64,000 nucleotides of DNA. Origin: Primula veris (lineage: Eukaryota > Streptophyta > Magnoliopsida > Ericales > Primulaceae). Positions 24,439 through 36,444 of this stretch are shown here, in pieces (within the stretch, counting starts at the first letter, position 1; each line of letters begins with the position of its first letter). Where the stretch lies: positions 32,442,795-32,506,794 of the forward strand of contig OY821740.1 of NCBI GenBank assembly GCA_963682055.1. Direction: 5' to 3'. The notes under the pieces are model-generated. The model was not told the origin of the DNA, ran no database searches, and saw only the letters and a list, made by a program, of their open reading frames with translations. Both the position numbers and the translations under genes were made by a program.

Positions 24439-26315
24439 AATGAATTATTTCCTCCACCATGAATTTAAGGAAAATTATCTAGAAATATACTATCTGAACT
24501 AGTATCAATTGAGAATCTAGAGTGTTTATTAACCATAAAAAATTAACAGTGAAGATCTTTTCTTTAAATTTATCAGCAACAATATGGCACTAACGACACA
24601 CCATCTATAAAGGAAGGGAAATTATTTTTCTTAAAAAAAAACAAAAACATAATGTAACACAGTGAAGATCATTATACTTTACACCCCAGAAATTACCTAT
24701 ATTTGATAGGACAAAATCAGCCACATTCAAAATTCTGTACGGCAACATCAAGCTAATGGTACAATGATGATCCTACAATTTATCCTCTTTTGACAGGTTA
24801 TTCTTATAATAGCATTCATACAGAAACGGCCAATAATATAACTGGTTTTGCACTCAAATACAACCATCAGAGCCATTATTACTACCTATTTCAAATTTCT
24901 CTAAATGGGAAACATTCACTTTTCTACTCCCCTCATGCTTTTCTTAAAGTAATAAGTATTACGCCACAAAGTTTTTCAATGCAACTTGTACAAAAAGAGA
25001 AAATAAAAAAGGCCGGCCACCTAGTTTATTAAACAACCTTTAGACAAATGTCAAGAATCGTAACCACCCAAATCGAAATAATTAGACTTAAATTATGAGT
25101 TCCTAAACCCCAATATGGCACATAACACATGCACAAGTTACTGATTCCATAAATAGAGGCAATCAATTGTGTTAATTTGAATTATTTAGTAAACCAAAAT
25201 GTTCAAAACATAATTAAAACTGCACCAATAATTACTATAATCATTAGAAGAGATCTCTTCTTTCCATAAGTGACATGCTTATTGCTTGCAACAATTTAGC
25301 TGAAGTGCATCACTCGTCAACAACCATGTTCAACAAGTGTAGGTAGAGAAAAAATTACACTCAAAATCCCCATCCGGATGATATACCTTATTTTATTTAA
25401 CATAAGGTGACAATGGAGAAAAAAAACAATAAATATAAGAGAGGGCTCATACAACCTGTAGTTACTAACCATATGGAAGTCATAAATTAAGTATCGTATC
25501 AAGCTAATTAATATTAAATCTGCTTCACAATAAATACACATCGAACAAAAAAATGTAAACGGATATGACAAACTTTTACGTGGTTTAAACTCCAACACTG
25601 AAGCCTCCATAGTAAGAAGCCAATACATCAAGGTAATCGTAGCTTTTCATTTAAGAAAGAGAGGTAAATATAAAAATCTCGAATCTTTTCACAATAAAAT
25701 GGAAGGAAAAACTATAAAGAACTTTGGTCCTTCGATCGGCACAAAAATAATCAAATCTCAAAATATTTAACTCAAATAAGCTCTATACATACTACAAAAA
25801 CACAGTAAGAATAAGACAACTCGTTATATGTGTATATCAAGTGGAAATTAAAAAGAAAACATACCCTAGCTATTTTATTTTCATGAGATATAAAATATAT
25901 TATCTGAGCTGTCCATCACTTGTAAGAATCATAGCTATACTCAAACTCGAATTTAAAGCAATAATTATCAAAAATATTCAAGTGAGCAACTTAATATCTC
26001 TATAAAACACCTAAACATGTAACATATCTCACCAATCACCATACAAACTTACATCAAATAAAAATTTACCATTAAGTTTTTTCCAAGTAGATTGGATAAA
26101 AATGCTCTAATCTTATTCGTTGGTGAATTGGTCGTAATAAACCATAGCTATATCTCAATATCAACACTAAATTAATTATCCTTTTTTTTTCTAATTACAT
26201 GTGATAATGTTTTTTTTTATCTCCATTAAAAAAAACACTTAAAAGAACAACAATAAACTCGTAGCTGACCTTAAAATTTCGAGATATGAGAGAGAAGAAA
26301 AAGATTTAAAAAAAG

Positions 26316-26319
26316 TGTA

Positions 26320-26366
<47 letters not shown>

Positions 26367-26384
26367 ATGTGTGTGTGTGTATAT
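26316..26384. repeat. (TATATG)n / (GT)n compound microsatellite
   Basis: Repeated TATATG units followed by GTGTGTGTGTG and TATATAG. It creates a spurious Met-Tyr repeat frame. Confidence 0.95.
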
Positions 26385-27429
26385 AGAGATTGTATCGAAG
26401 AATACCTGTAAAAAAAGCGGTGATGAGAGAGAGAGAGGCAGATGTCTTCCTTTTTCCTACTTATTCTTTTTTTATTTAAGTCGTGTTTGGCTTACTTTTT
26501 TAACACGTTATTATAAGTCGGCCTATGCAAATCAACCTTAGCCCGATCATCGTATTCGCATCGTTAAATGCTCGACTCGTGTTCGTTTATTTATTGAAAA
26601 ATCGAAACCGAATAAAATAAACTCGTATTCTAATAATTATTTTATATATATTACTGCTTATATACGTAAAATTAATCAATTATAATGGTGATGGTGGATA
26701 AATACTTGTTTATTTATGTAATAAATTTATTTTTTGAAACTAAAACTAATTCAAATTGAAACTTACAATAATAAATTGAATTATTGTTTATCTTAAATTG
26801 ATTTTATCTAAGTAAAAAAGATTATTTAAATGTTAAAGTTGCTCGAGATGATGTTCAGACATGGCTCGTGAACCAGTTTGGCTCGAGCCCAAACTATAAA
26901 CGAGTTGAGTCTGAAAAAAAATTTAAACTCATTTAGTAAACGAGACGAACTTAAACAGAAATACTCTGGACTCTTTTGCAGTCCTATCCTTGATCAAAGC
27001 CAAAAATCTAGTTTGATTGGTTAATGAGATTTCTTCTAGCTTTTTAAAACAAATAATAAATAAAGCTTAATTTCAACCAAACAAGACCTTTTAATTTTTT
27101 TCATATAACCGAGTACACTTGCTTTAAAATTGAAATTTCAACGGGTCCCTTGTTGACACTCGAGAATTAAATGATTTCAAAAGGAAGAGCAAATCACCAA
27201 ATAGTTACACTTTCATCGTATCATGCTTAAAACTACACCTTTTTTTTAAAATAAATAATATTTTAGATAGAAAAACAATTGACCTAAAATACTTTTATTT
27301 TCGGAGGACTTTTTTTTTTCGATTCTTATTTTCCATTTCATTATTTTAAATTTTCTTAACGCCTTTCACATTCTATTTATCTCATATCGCCCCTCCTTCT
27401 CGTTTTCTATACGGCAAACTGTGTTTTTT

Positions 27430-27945
27430 CCGGTGTATTAAAAAGCTCGCATTAAAGCGCGTTGAGGCTCGCTTTCGCTTAAAACTTAAAAAATAATTGT
27501 TGAACTTTAGCCTAAAACTCGAAAACCTCAAAAAACAACGCTTTAAACGCGTCAATACTCAAAAAGCACGCCTCAAAACTCAAAAAGCTTAAACTTTAGT
27601 TAAGAAAAAAATCTAAATGTAGTCTCACAAATTTTCACAAACATAAGATCAACTTAGTGGACCGTTGTTTTATACACAAAATGTTTACAGCTACAGTTAT
27701 GTGCTAAAATTTGAACCTTAAATAATTTGTTATATTAAATAAATTTTGTGACTAAACTACGTGAATAATAATTATGTGTACTGTTTTAGACCTATTATAT
27801 TCATATATTAATAGAAAATGAGCATGTATAACTATTTACGTTTTTTTAATAAATCTTACGCTTTTAACGTCGGAGCTTACGGTTTAATAAAAGTTTTCCG
27901 AAAACGCTTAAGCGATGCTTGACGTTTTAAAACATCGGTTTTTTC
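27430..27945. mobile_element. CGC-rich-ended non-autonomous element, possible
   Basis: The left end (ATTAAAAAGCTCGCATTAAA, then GCGCGTTGAGGCTCGC) and right end (AACGCTTAAGCGATGC, TTGACGTTTTAAAACATCGG) are imperfect inverted repeats rich in GCG/CGC within AT-rich DNA. The design recalls the element in the Gnk2 units (47754-48200), whose ends are also TGTTTTAAA with nearby CGC motifs. The exact borders are not established. Confidence 0.4.
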
Positions 27946-28045
27946 CCTTTTAAAATATCCCAAAACAAAACAAAAAACAGTTGATACATAAAAAGTGAAA
28001 ACTACACAAGTCGACAATCACTGTTTAAAAAACGGTACCAAATGG

Positions 28046-28053
28046 TATATAAT
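28046..28053 (+). promoter_or_regulatory. TATA-box candidate for DAD1
   Basis: TATATAAT lies 193 bases before the DAD1 ATG. This would give a leader of about 160 bases containing the (AGATAT)n/GA repeat at 28186-28227, and it is the best TATA match in the proximal region. No experimental start is known here. Confidence 0.4.
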
Positions 28054-28185
28054 CCAACTTCCAGTGATCAGATAGTAATTTCCCTAAACTTCCCCCTTGC
28101 TCTCTTACTAGTAACTGTGATAAAGGGCTTCTTCTTCTACACCCATTTAGTAAGTGAGAGAAACAGCTGATATACACACAACATA

Positions 28186-28227
28186 AATATATAGATATAG
28201 ATATAGATATAGATATAGAGAGAGAAA
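28186..28227 (+). repeat. (AGATAT)n-(GA)n microsatellite in the DAD1 leader
   Basis: Repeated ATAGAT units grading into AGAGAGAGAAAGG end 12 bases before the ATG. GA-rich leaders are common in plant housekeeping genes. Length variation here could affect expression, which is inference. Confidence 0.85.
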
Positions 28228-28238
28228 GGTGATTGAAA

Positions 28239-31200
28239 ATGGGGAAAACGTCGACGACTAAGGACGCGCAAGCGCTTATCCAATCGCTTCGTACTGCTTA
28301 CGCCGCTACTCCCACCAACCTTAAGGTATTTATATATTTATTTATTTATTTATAATACGCATATGTAATATAATATATATATATATACATGTATAGGCAT
28401 AGGATTGAGTTGTGTAATTGGATCTATTTAATTTAATTGCAGATCATTGACTTGTACGTCTTGTTTGCGGTCTTCTCTGCTCTGATCCAGGTACTTCTAT
28501 TACAGATCTGGTTTTTTTATATATATATATACATACACATACATATACGAAAAGAGAAAAAAATAAAAATTAAGATTGTTTTTAGAGGTAATTGATAAAA
28601 GTTGAGGGTTCGAAAAAGAAATAGAATATGATCAGATTAGGGCAATAGGATAATTAGTGAAAAGGAGTAGGGGTATTTTTTGGATAAATCTTTAGCAACT
28701 TCACCCAACTTTTAGGTTTGCTTATTATATACTCCCTCCGTTCCCATTTAATTGTCCACTACGAAACTGCGTGCAATTTTGATCGGCTTATAATTTGTAT
28801 CAAAATTATCGAAATGAATTTTTTTTAAAATCTAATCATAAAATTTAACATTTGAACTATATGATCAATTTTTGAAAATTTTCATTCCGACAATTTTGAT
28901 ACAGTTCTTGACCGGTTAAAATTGCACGTAGTTTCGTAGTGGACAATTAAATTGGAACAGAGGAAGTAATAATAGATAGATATATTGACGTTTGGAATAT
29001 TTTCCAATTTTTAATTCCTGGTTTATTAAGCTGATTCTTACCGTTTTTGGGCCTTTGATTTTATTCCTTAAGGATTGTTATTTTGGTGTGTATGTTGAAC
29101 TGCAACATGTAAACGATTAAAATGATTTCTGATAGTTAAAATGATTTATGGCTGGGATATAAGCTGGGTTTTTGGAATATTTGGAAAAAATATAAATGCT
29201 GGGTTTTTGACTTATATATATGGAGTAAATATATTTGGAATATTTTCTAATTTTTGAGTCCTGGCTTATTAATTTGATTCTTACCCTTTTTTGGGTTTTT
29301 AGTTTTAATCCTTAAGGATTGTTATTTTGGTGTGTAGTGATAGTTGAACTGCACTTTTTAAATAAGTAAAATGATTTCCGAGGCTGAGGTAAAAGCCTGT
29401 TTTTTCCCATTTTTGCTCAGAAATATTAGTTTTTTCCAGACTTTTAAGAAAAAAAGTCGGTTTTTAAACTGACCAAACAGATGAAAAACTATAGGCCGAA
29501 AGAAATGAGCTTAATTGATGAGTGATATCTGAACCTTTTTTTTTTGCTCTTAGGACATGTGAATTTTGTTGTTTGGTATGGTTACATATTGATTTGATTG
29601 GTGACTCATTATTAACGGGTTCAAGAAAATTGAGATTAATATTATAATGTGCTCATGTAGTTGCCCTTTTAATTTTATTTACTACTATGTAATAAGGGCA
29701 TAATTCCATGTTTATAAGAGTAGTTTACTGACTATAACTGCTGAGTTATACTGTCTGACTTTTCGTTAAGACCTTGGGTTTTGCTGTATAGTGTATACTT
29801 GGGGTTTTATTTACTTGGTTGATTGACTTTACTGATAATATTTTGGTTGTAAAAAAGCATAAGATGTTGTATGTCATAGTATTTCATGTAATTACTCTTT
29901 AAGATTACTCTTAATTATAGCATGTGTTTGGGAGTTTTTTCTATGTTACTTGCTGCTACTAGACTTGTAAGTTTTGTCGCTTAGTTTGTGCTTCATTAAT
30001 TGATTGAATTGACTCTTAAGACTTGTGAATTTTGTTGTTTGGTATGGTTACATATTGATTTGATTGGTGACTCGTTGTTGCTCGGGTGCAAGAGGATTGA
30101 AATAAATTTTATATTGCACTCATGTAATTGCCATTTAAATTTTATTAACTATGTAATGAAGGCATCATGCCATGTTTATAAGAGCAGTTTACTGACTATA
30201 ACTGCTGAGTTATATTGTCTGATTTTTAAGACCTTTGATTTTACTGTGTAGTATGTATTTGGGGTTTTATTTACTTGGTTGATTGACTATACTGATGATA
30301 CTTTGGTTGTAAAAAGAATTAGATGTATGTCATAGTATTTCATGTAATTACTCTTTAAACTTGCTTTTAATTATAGCATGTACTATTTAGGAGTCTTTTG
30401 CTATATTATTTGCTGCTACATTGGTATTTGGACCTTTTTTTTCTTTATTAGACTTGTAAGCTTTGTTGTTTAGTCTGTGCTTTATTAATTGATTTGATTG
30501 AGTCATTGAGGTCTGATGATTGTTTAGATTTGATGTAAGAAGAATGAGTTTAACTTCAAATATGTTAGTGTAGTTTTCTATAGATTTGGACTTTAGGAAT
30601 AAGGAGGGGTATCATAAGTCATAACATGTTTTTGGAATGTTTTACCATTCACTAATTCTGATTGATGGTTTGTGGTGTTTATATTTGATCCTTCTATTCC
30701 TATTAGACTTGCGTATTTTGTTGTTTGAGTGTGATTAGTTAAGTGGTTGCACTAGGGATTGATGATTGATTGACTATAAGAGAAATGAGGTGAATATGAT
30801 AGTCTTCTCATATTATGACTCAATGTAACTTACTCTACAAATTAAGATATAAGAAAGCCAGAAGGGTTTGTAGCATGTTTATGCAATATTTTACCATATT
30901 CTAATTGTTGAGTAGTTTGATATGTGAAACTTCTTTTACATTGCGACTCTTGTACAATTCTACGCGTATGTTAGTTAATTTTTTGATTTGAGGGTGATGA
31001 CTGATGTGTGTAAGAACAAAGAAAGGATAATGATCATATGCTCGCGTCAATTTTACTCTTTTGATATTGTATAGGGCAGCAAAGATATCTTTATAGTATT
31101 ATTTATTAGCTCAATCAGATGATATACTCCATTTTGTAATCCTGTAATACTGTCACTTACAATTTCTTTAGTTGTTAAGCACTGGAACTTGGAGTATGAG

Positions 31201-32687
31201 TATTAGGTTCTAGTTACTTTGAATTGCTTCATCTGTGCTGGCGATTAGCTGCAAATCTGCAATGTATTTCTGAGTTATATTTTAGTATATTTTTATTAGT
31301 TATATTATATGCTTGGCAAGTAGAAACTAAGATGTGACAGGTTTCTTCCCAGGTTAACTAGGACTATTGGCGAGAAGTTGTTTGCAATATTTTTTTATTG
31401 AATTTAAGATTTCAACACAGAGAAGGCCTTCAATTACTTTTTTTATTTACAAGGTAGAATATATAGTCTGTGTTGAAATAACAGTTTTTTACAGATCGAT
31501 CTTGTTGACTTTTCTATTCTCTCTTTCTATGTGATAAGTGGGAACTTTTTTAATAACTCGTATACTGGAGATGTGTCCTCAGTTAAAATTTTCACCAGTA
31601 GGGAACCAGGTGACGGCAGTGACCAGTAAATTAGCCTTTTACCAGTTAGATAACGATATGTGGCCTCAGCATGCATATTTGTAAAATTTGAAAGGAGATG
31701 AAACACTGCTAATAACATGTCCACTATTTCGAGAAGAATTTTCACAGTAAACATTTTCAATGCGACTAAAAGAAGCAAATATTTTTTAAACTTCATTGTT
31801 AAAATACACAAGCCTAGTCTAGAGCCATCCCTAGAACACACGAGCATAAATTTATCAGACTAGAGCCTGTGCATCGTTCTTTCTGGTTGCTTATGAACAG
31901 AGTTGTTAGTCAAATATTATTATTTCTTTTATGTTCTGCTGTGAGTGCATACCACATTTAGATAGTCATCATATTGTTTAGTTATATGATTTTTGGGCTT
32001 ACCTTCATAGATTGATATACTAATTTTATCGAAAACAGGTCGTATACATGGCGATGGTTGGAACTTTTCCATTCAACTCGTTCCTCTCTGGAGTCCTTTC
32101 ATGTGTAGGAACTGCTGTCCTTGCTGGTAAGCTGGTAGATTAATTTCAGCCCATATTGATATAAGCTGTATGCGTATGCAAGAAAATATGCAGGTTTATA
32201 TATAATAGGGGAATCTCTTAAGGATCGCCGTGATTAGCCTTAATAGAATTATATAAAAAAGGATACTAATAGTATCTCTTAATATAGATTTTAGGACTGA
32301 CTCTTGCCCTTCTATTGTCCCTTGAAACAGTTTGTCTTCGCATCCAAGTGAACAAAGAAAACAAGGAATTTAAGGTGAGCTCTCCTTTTGTTAAACCTTT
32401 AAAGCGTGTACTTAGCTGAGTTACTCATGGAATATGTTGGAGGTTTCATCACATATTCAATTTTTGCATACACTTATACAGTCTCTGGCTTGATGTTTAG
32501 TTGAAAAAGGTGCTAATTTTCAGGGGAAACATACGAAAGATATTCATTTGTTCCGTTTCTTTTCCCTGTCAAATGACATTACTTTTTTTTAATAATTTTG
32601 CAGGATCTGCCACCAGAGCGTGCTTTTGCGGACTTTGTGCTATGTAATTTGGTGCTTCATTTGGTGATTATGAACTTCCTGGGATAG
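28239..32687 (+). CDS. DAD1: DAD1, oligosaccharyltransferase subunit
   Basis: Five exons: 28239-28325, 28443-28490, 32039-32126, 32331-32374, 32604-32687. All are GT-AG and in phase, encoding 116 residues (plant DAD1 is about 115). The sequence starts [18 protein letters not shown] and continues through [66 protein letters not shown] and [12 protein letters not shown], matching DAD1 along its whole length. DAD1 (Defender Against cell Death 1, yeast Ost2) is a small ER membrane subunit of the oligosaccharyltransferase complex that N-glycosylates nascent proteins; loss triggers cell death. Three hydrophobic segments are visible: residues about 30-50, 55-78 and 98-114. Intron 2 is unusually long (3548 bases) and holds a Stowaway MITE and internal tandem duplications. 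The only ATG in frame near the start is the one chosen. Confidence 0.97.
28732..28976. mobile_element. Stowaway MITE in DAD1 intron 2
   Basis: A 245-bp near-perfect palindrome that starts CTCCCTCCGTTCCCATTTAA and ends with its inverted complement (TTGGAACAGAGGAAG). It is flanked by TA on both sides (28730-28731, 28977-28978). The terminal sequence, TA duplication, size and hairpin structure are diagnostic of the Tc1/mariner-related Stowaway group. Confidence 0.9.
29550..30440. repeat. Tandem duplication of about 460 bp in DAD1 intron 2
   Basis: TGTGAATTTTGTTGTTTGGT, then TTACATATTGATTTGATTGG and a later TAAGAG.AGTTTACTGACTA block, occur at about 29558-30015 and 30022-30430 with moderate divergence. 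Shorter remnants of the same unit appear near 29965, 30450 and 30705. A separate diverged pair (CCTTAAGGATTGTTATTTTG) lies at 29068 and 29312. Confidence 0.75.
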
Positions 32688-33505
32688 AAAGCAGCGTCAT
32701 TTGAAATAGGAACGTTTACCCAAAAGGAATTTGGTTTAAACCTAAGATTTTCTCTTTTAAAGCCTCACTCTTTCTTGTAAAATTTTGAAAGATTAAATAG
32801 CTGATTGATTGGATATGTGATGTTTCTTATTTATCTTGCACATGCATTTCTTCTTTTCTTCTTATGTGAAAGGATGAGTTTGACAGTTTAAGAAGAAAAA
32901 ATTATAGTTCTTACTGTTAGTTTTTTGCTTATCCAGTAATTAGGGTCTGGCTGTTAGTCGTTAAGGGCATAATGGTTAAATTTGGGTATGTTTGGCACGT
33001 TATGTTGCAGATGGTACTTGCGTTGCATTTTTTTAAGAAAATTATGTTTGCGGACGGACCATTGATTGGGATTTCTGGAAATTAGAAATCTCAATTTTGG
33101 CCCTAAGTTTGTATTTGCACTCAAAAGTGTGAATAGTCCATTATATGAATATCATCACAAAACAGCTAAAGCTGTCATCGTGATGAAGTAATTAAAACTA
33201 AACCACATCTTGAAAGATACCTGATTTATTTTAATTGATTTGTCTTAAGTCTTCTTTATTATCCCGTTGTATTACCATTTTACAGGTCTTTTTTTTATTT
33301 GGCACATTTATCTAGCAGATGTATGTGACAGTCGTCGAGCTTCCATCTGATGCTACTAGCTTTTATAGGTCATAAAACAGATATATTTCGTAACCAAACA
33401 AAGCTTAACTAAAGTAATTGAGCGAGTGCTCGAGTTTTATCTGCATACGTAGTTTCTCCATTGTTCTTTCCTTTTCATTTTGGAACTTACAAAGCAAAGC
33501 TTAGC

Positions 33506-34467
33506 AACAGGAGGTTTACAGAATGAAGATTAAAATTTGTAGTAAACTGGTGTTCTTAGCTATGTCGGAGTGGTCCTTATTTTATTTTTCTGTTTAGGCT
33601 GCAATTGCAAACAGAGAAGAGAGGGGGTCAACATCAAAACTCGATGTTTTCATAAATTTAAAATAATTGCTTATTAGTTTGTCTTTACTTGTTGTATACG
33701 TACGTTGATTACATCACCTGTAATTGAATCGCAATTTTATTCTTCTCCTGCTTTCATCATCTTTTAGTAGCCACGGTAGGTCGAAGAATATGGCATACCA
33801 ACTACTCAGCGAAAACGCCGTTCCAAATTGTGAAAATGATTGAAATTATATAACCTTCATAGATGAGGCATCGTTATGGAATGATTGCACACCTACAAAG
33901 TGGAAGATTGTACCTTGCGAGTTGCGACAACGAAATATAGTGCAATCTTCAATTCCGTGGAAATCATATTATACCCGTAAGGCCATAACAGGAGGTTTAC
34001 AGAATGAAGATTAAAATTTGTAGTAAATTGGTGTTCTTAGCTATCTCGGAGTGGTCCCTATTTTATTTTTCTGTTTAGGCTGCAATTGCAAACAGAGAAG
34101 ATAGGGGGTCAACATCAAAACTCGATGTTTTCATAAATTTAAAATAATTGCTTATTAGTTTGTCTTTACTTGTTGTATACGTACGTTGATTACATCACCT
34201 GTAATTGAATCGAATTTTATTCTTCTCATGTTTTCATCATCTTTTAGTAGCCACTGTAGGTCGAAGAATATGTCATCCCAACTACTCAGCGAAAACGCCG
34301 TCCAAATTGTGAAAATGATTGAAATTATATAACCTTCATAGATGAGGCATCGTTATGGAATGATTGCAAACCTACAAAGTGGAGGATTGTACTTTGCGTG
34401 TTGCAACCACGAAATATAGTGCAGTCTTCAATTCTGTGGAAATCATATTATACCCGTAAGGCCATAA
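33506..34467. repeat. Tandem duplication, 2 x 481 bp
   Basis: Unit 1 is 33506-33986 and unit 2 is 33987-34467, abutting exactly. Both begin AACAGGAGGTTTACAGAATG and end CCCGTAAGGCCATAA. They differ at a scatter of single positions and one-base indels. Each contains a potential hairpin around GAAGATTGTAC...GTGCAATCTTC. No coding sequence is recognised. Confidence 0.95.
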
Positions 34468-35711
34468 CGCTACATAATTGATACTTCTTGATAGTCACAA
34501 AAAATACTAGAAGTTCATCAGACAAGTGTCTCCTCTAATCAAATGTAACACTGAGCCAGTGATGGTTCAACTGGACGGTTTCTTATCTAATTAACGTGCA
34601 ACTGCAAATAATAGACTAGTAATTTCAAGATTATTAGACATTCTCAGGAAAGACTTCTAAAAATTGCAAAATATGTGTCGCAGGTCGGTAGTGTTGTTAC
34701 TTGACGGTGTCATTTTTTCTTGCATCTCTAGCTATATAGCTACCAAGCCCGAAACTTGTAGATTAAGAAAAACACTTTATTGTTGTATATAGTATTTATC
34801 ATGGTTTAATGTTACCCAGCATGTACGAGAAACAAGGAGAAAATTAGCATATTCTTGAAACCGGCTTTTCATAATTGGCTGAAGTTATAATGTATAATAA
34901 TAACTAACCCTCGGACTGAAACGATCGTACACTACAATGTCCAAAAGATATCTCGACAGAAAAAGCTGGCCTGGATTTATGATAACTCTTTTTTGTTTTC
35001 AGACTGATAATCTATTCAGTTTCGGTTAACTGGTTTTTCAAAAGCCGGCTTTTGCCGTTTAGCTGGCTGTATCTAGTTGAATCCGTTTGTAGTTAAGTAA
35101 TTATTTAATCAATGGAGTACTTTTCGTCTAGAATTATTATCTACTTACCCTGTCTGTTTGAACTATTAGTACCGCGTACGAAAATATAGGTATCAAATTA
35201 TGATATTTTTATCCCCAAAAGAATTAAAAAAGATTGTCATGTGTAATTGAAGGATAATGGATAATCATATGATGTACTGATATATGTAATGTGGATATAT
35301 CCTACATGTAACATACTTGCTTATAGCTTATAAGTGTGCACGATTCCATCCAGAGCTGTAACAAAATCATGGATTATATAGATTTTGTACATCTAAATTT
35401 TAAATGAAGTTATGTTTCCCGAAGTTTCTTCTGGTTTTTCTGATCAATCCATTTTCTTTTGTTCGTTTCTTTTAAGGTTGAATGGAAACCGGACGCAAAC
35501 ACTTCATTTCGATTCGGGTTATAGTTTATGCTCGGTTTCATCGCCTCCACCAGTTTGGTTTTCTGAGTTTAAAGTCTGGTCTTACTTGGTTTAAAACGTG
35601 TTGTGACTTTTTCATGCTCAAATATATACAATAAGTACCACTTGTGACTAGTATATTGGCTCCACTAAATTTTCCTATTGTACAAAGTTACAAACAAAAA
35701 GAAAAAATCCT

Positions 35712-35947
35712 ATTGAAAAACACAAACAAGTCCGGAAGAATAAAAATATCATTACTTAAATTATCTTATTACCAATTGTACGTCTTCCCAATTTTCTTAT
35801 TATTGCATTCGTAATATTGTGTGAAAGAAGGAATTGAAAAAAACAAACATGTCCCGAAGAATAAAAATATCATTACTTAAATTATCTTATTACCAATTGT
35901 ACGTCTTCCCAATTTTCTTATTATTGCATTCGTATTATTGTGTGAAA
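35712..35947. repeat. Tandem duplication, about 2 x 121 bp
   Basis: ATTGAAAAA..CAAACA, then GAAGAATAAAAATATCATTA through GTGTGAAA, is present twice with a 121-base period (from 35712 and from 35833). The copies are almost identical. Confidence 0.9.
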
Positions 35948-36444
35948 CATAAGGGATAGACTAGGTCTCGTTTTCTTAATTTTATAAACAATACAACTTT
36001 GGTAGTTACGTAGTGTCGTCACACGCTGTGATTGCCTTATATAGAGAAGAGTTGATCTTGTAATCTTGTGTAGGCAGGTTGTTTAACAAGTTCTAATAAG
36101 AATTTGGAAACAAGTTCTAATAAGAATTTGGAAACCATTTGATGGTTACGCACATGTAAACGCCGTTTGTTTATTTATACGAAAGAGTCTCGATCCACTT
36201 AACATTTTTGACTTGTTTCCCTGGCTGTGCCTTAGTCCTTTACATTCGAAATCGGATCAAGAAAAGCTTCTTTTTCACACCTGCAGTTTCTAGGTAATTT
36301 AATACGTCTTCTTTTTCAAAGTTGCCATGATACATTTTTTAAGACCACACTTTTCTTCTAAATTCAATTGCCAGTTTTAGTTCGAAAATTAGGTGAGCCG
36401 ATAGTTGATGTTGTTGAATTTCTTGTTTACCTTTTTGTTCAAAT

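Larger units (their letters stand above)
23652..28238. other. Divergent intergenic region between SRO1 and DAD1
   Basis: This 4.6 kb region separates two head-to-head genes, so both promoters and leaders should lie in it. Contents listed separately are microsatellites, a direct repeat at 24226-24438, the DAD1 TATA-like box, a CGC-rich element at 27430-27945 and a repeat rich in CTCGAG/CGAAAC motifs at about 26540-26970. No additional protein gene is seen. The SRO1 leader is likely spliced, as in its relatives, but its exon could not be fixed. Confidence 0.6.
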
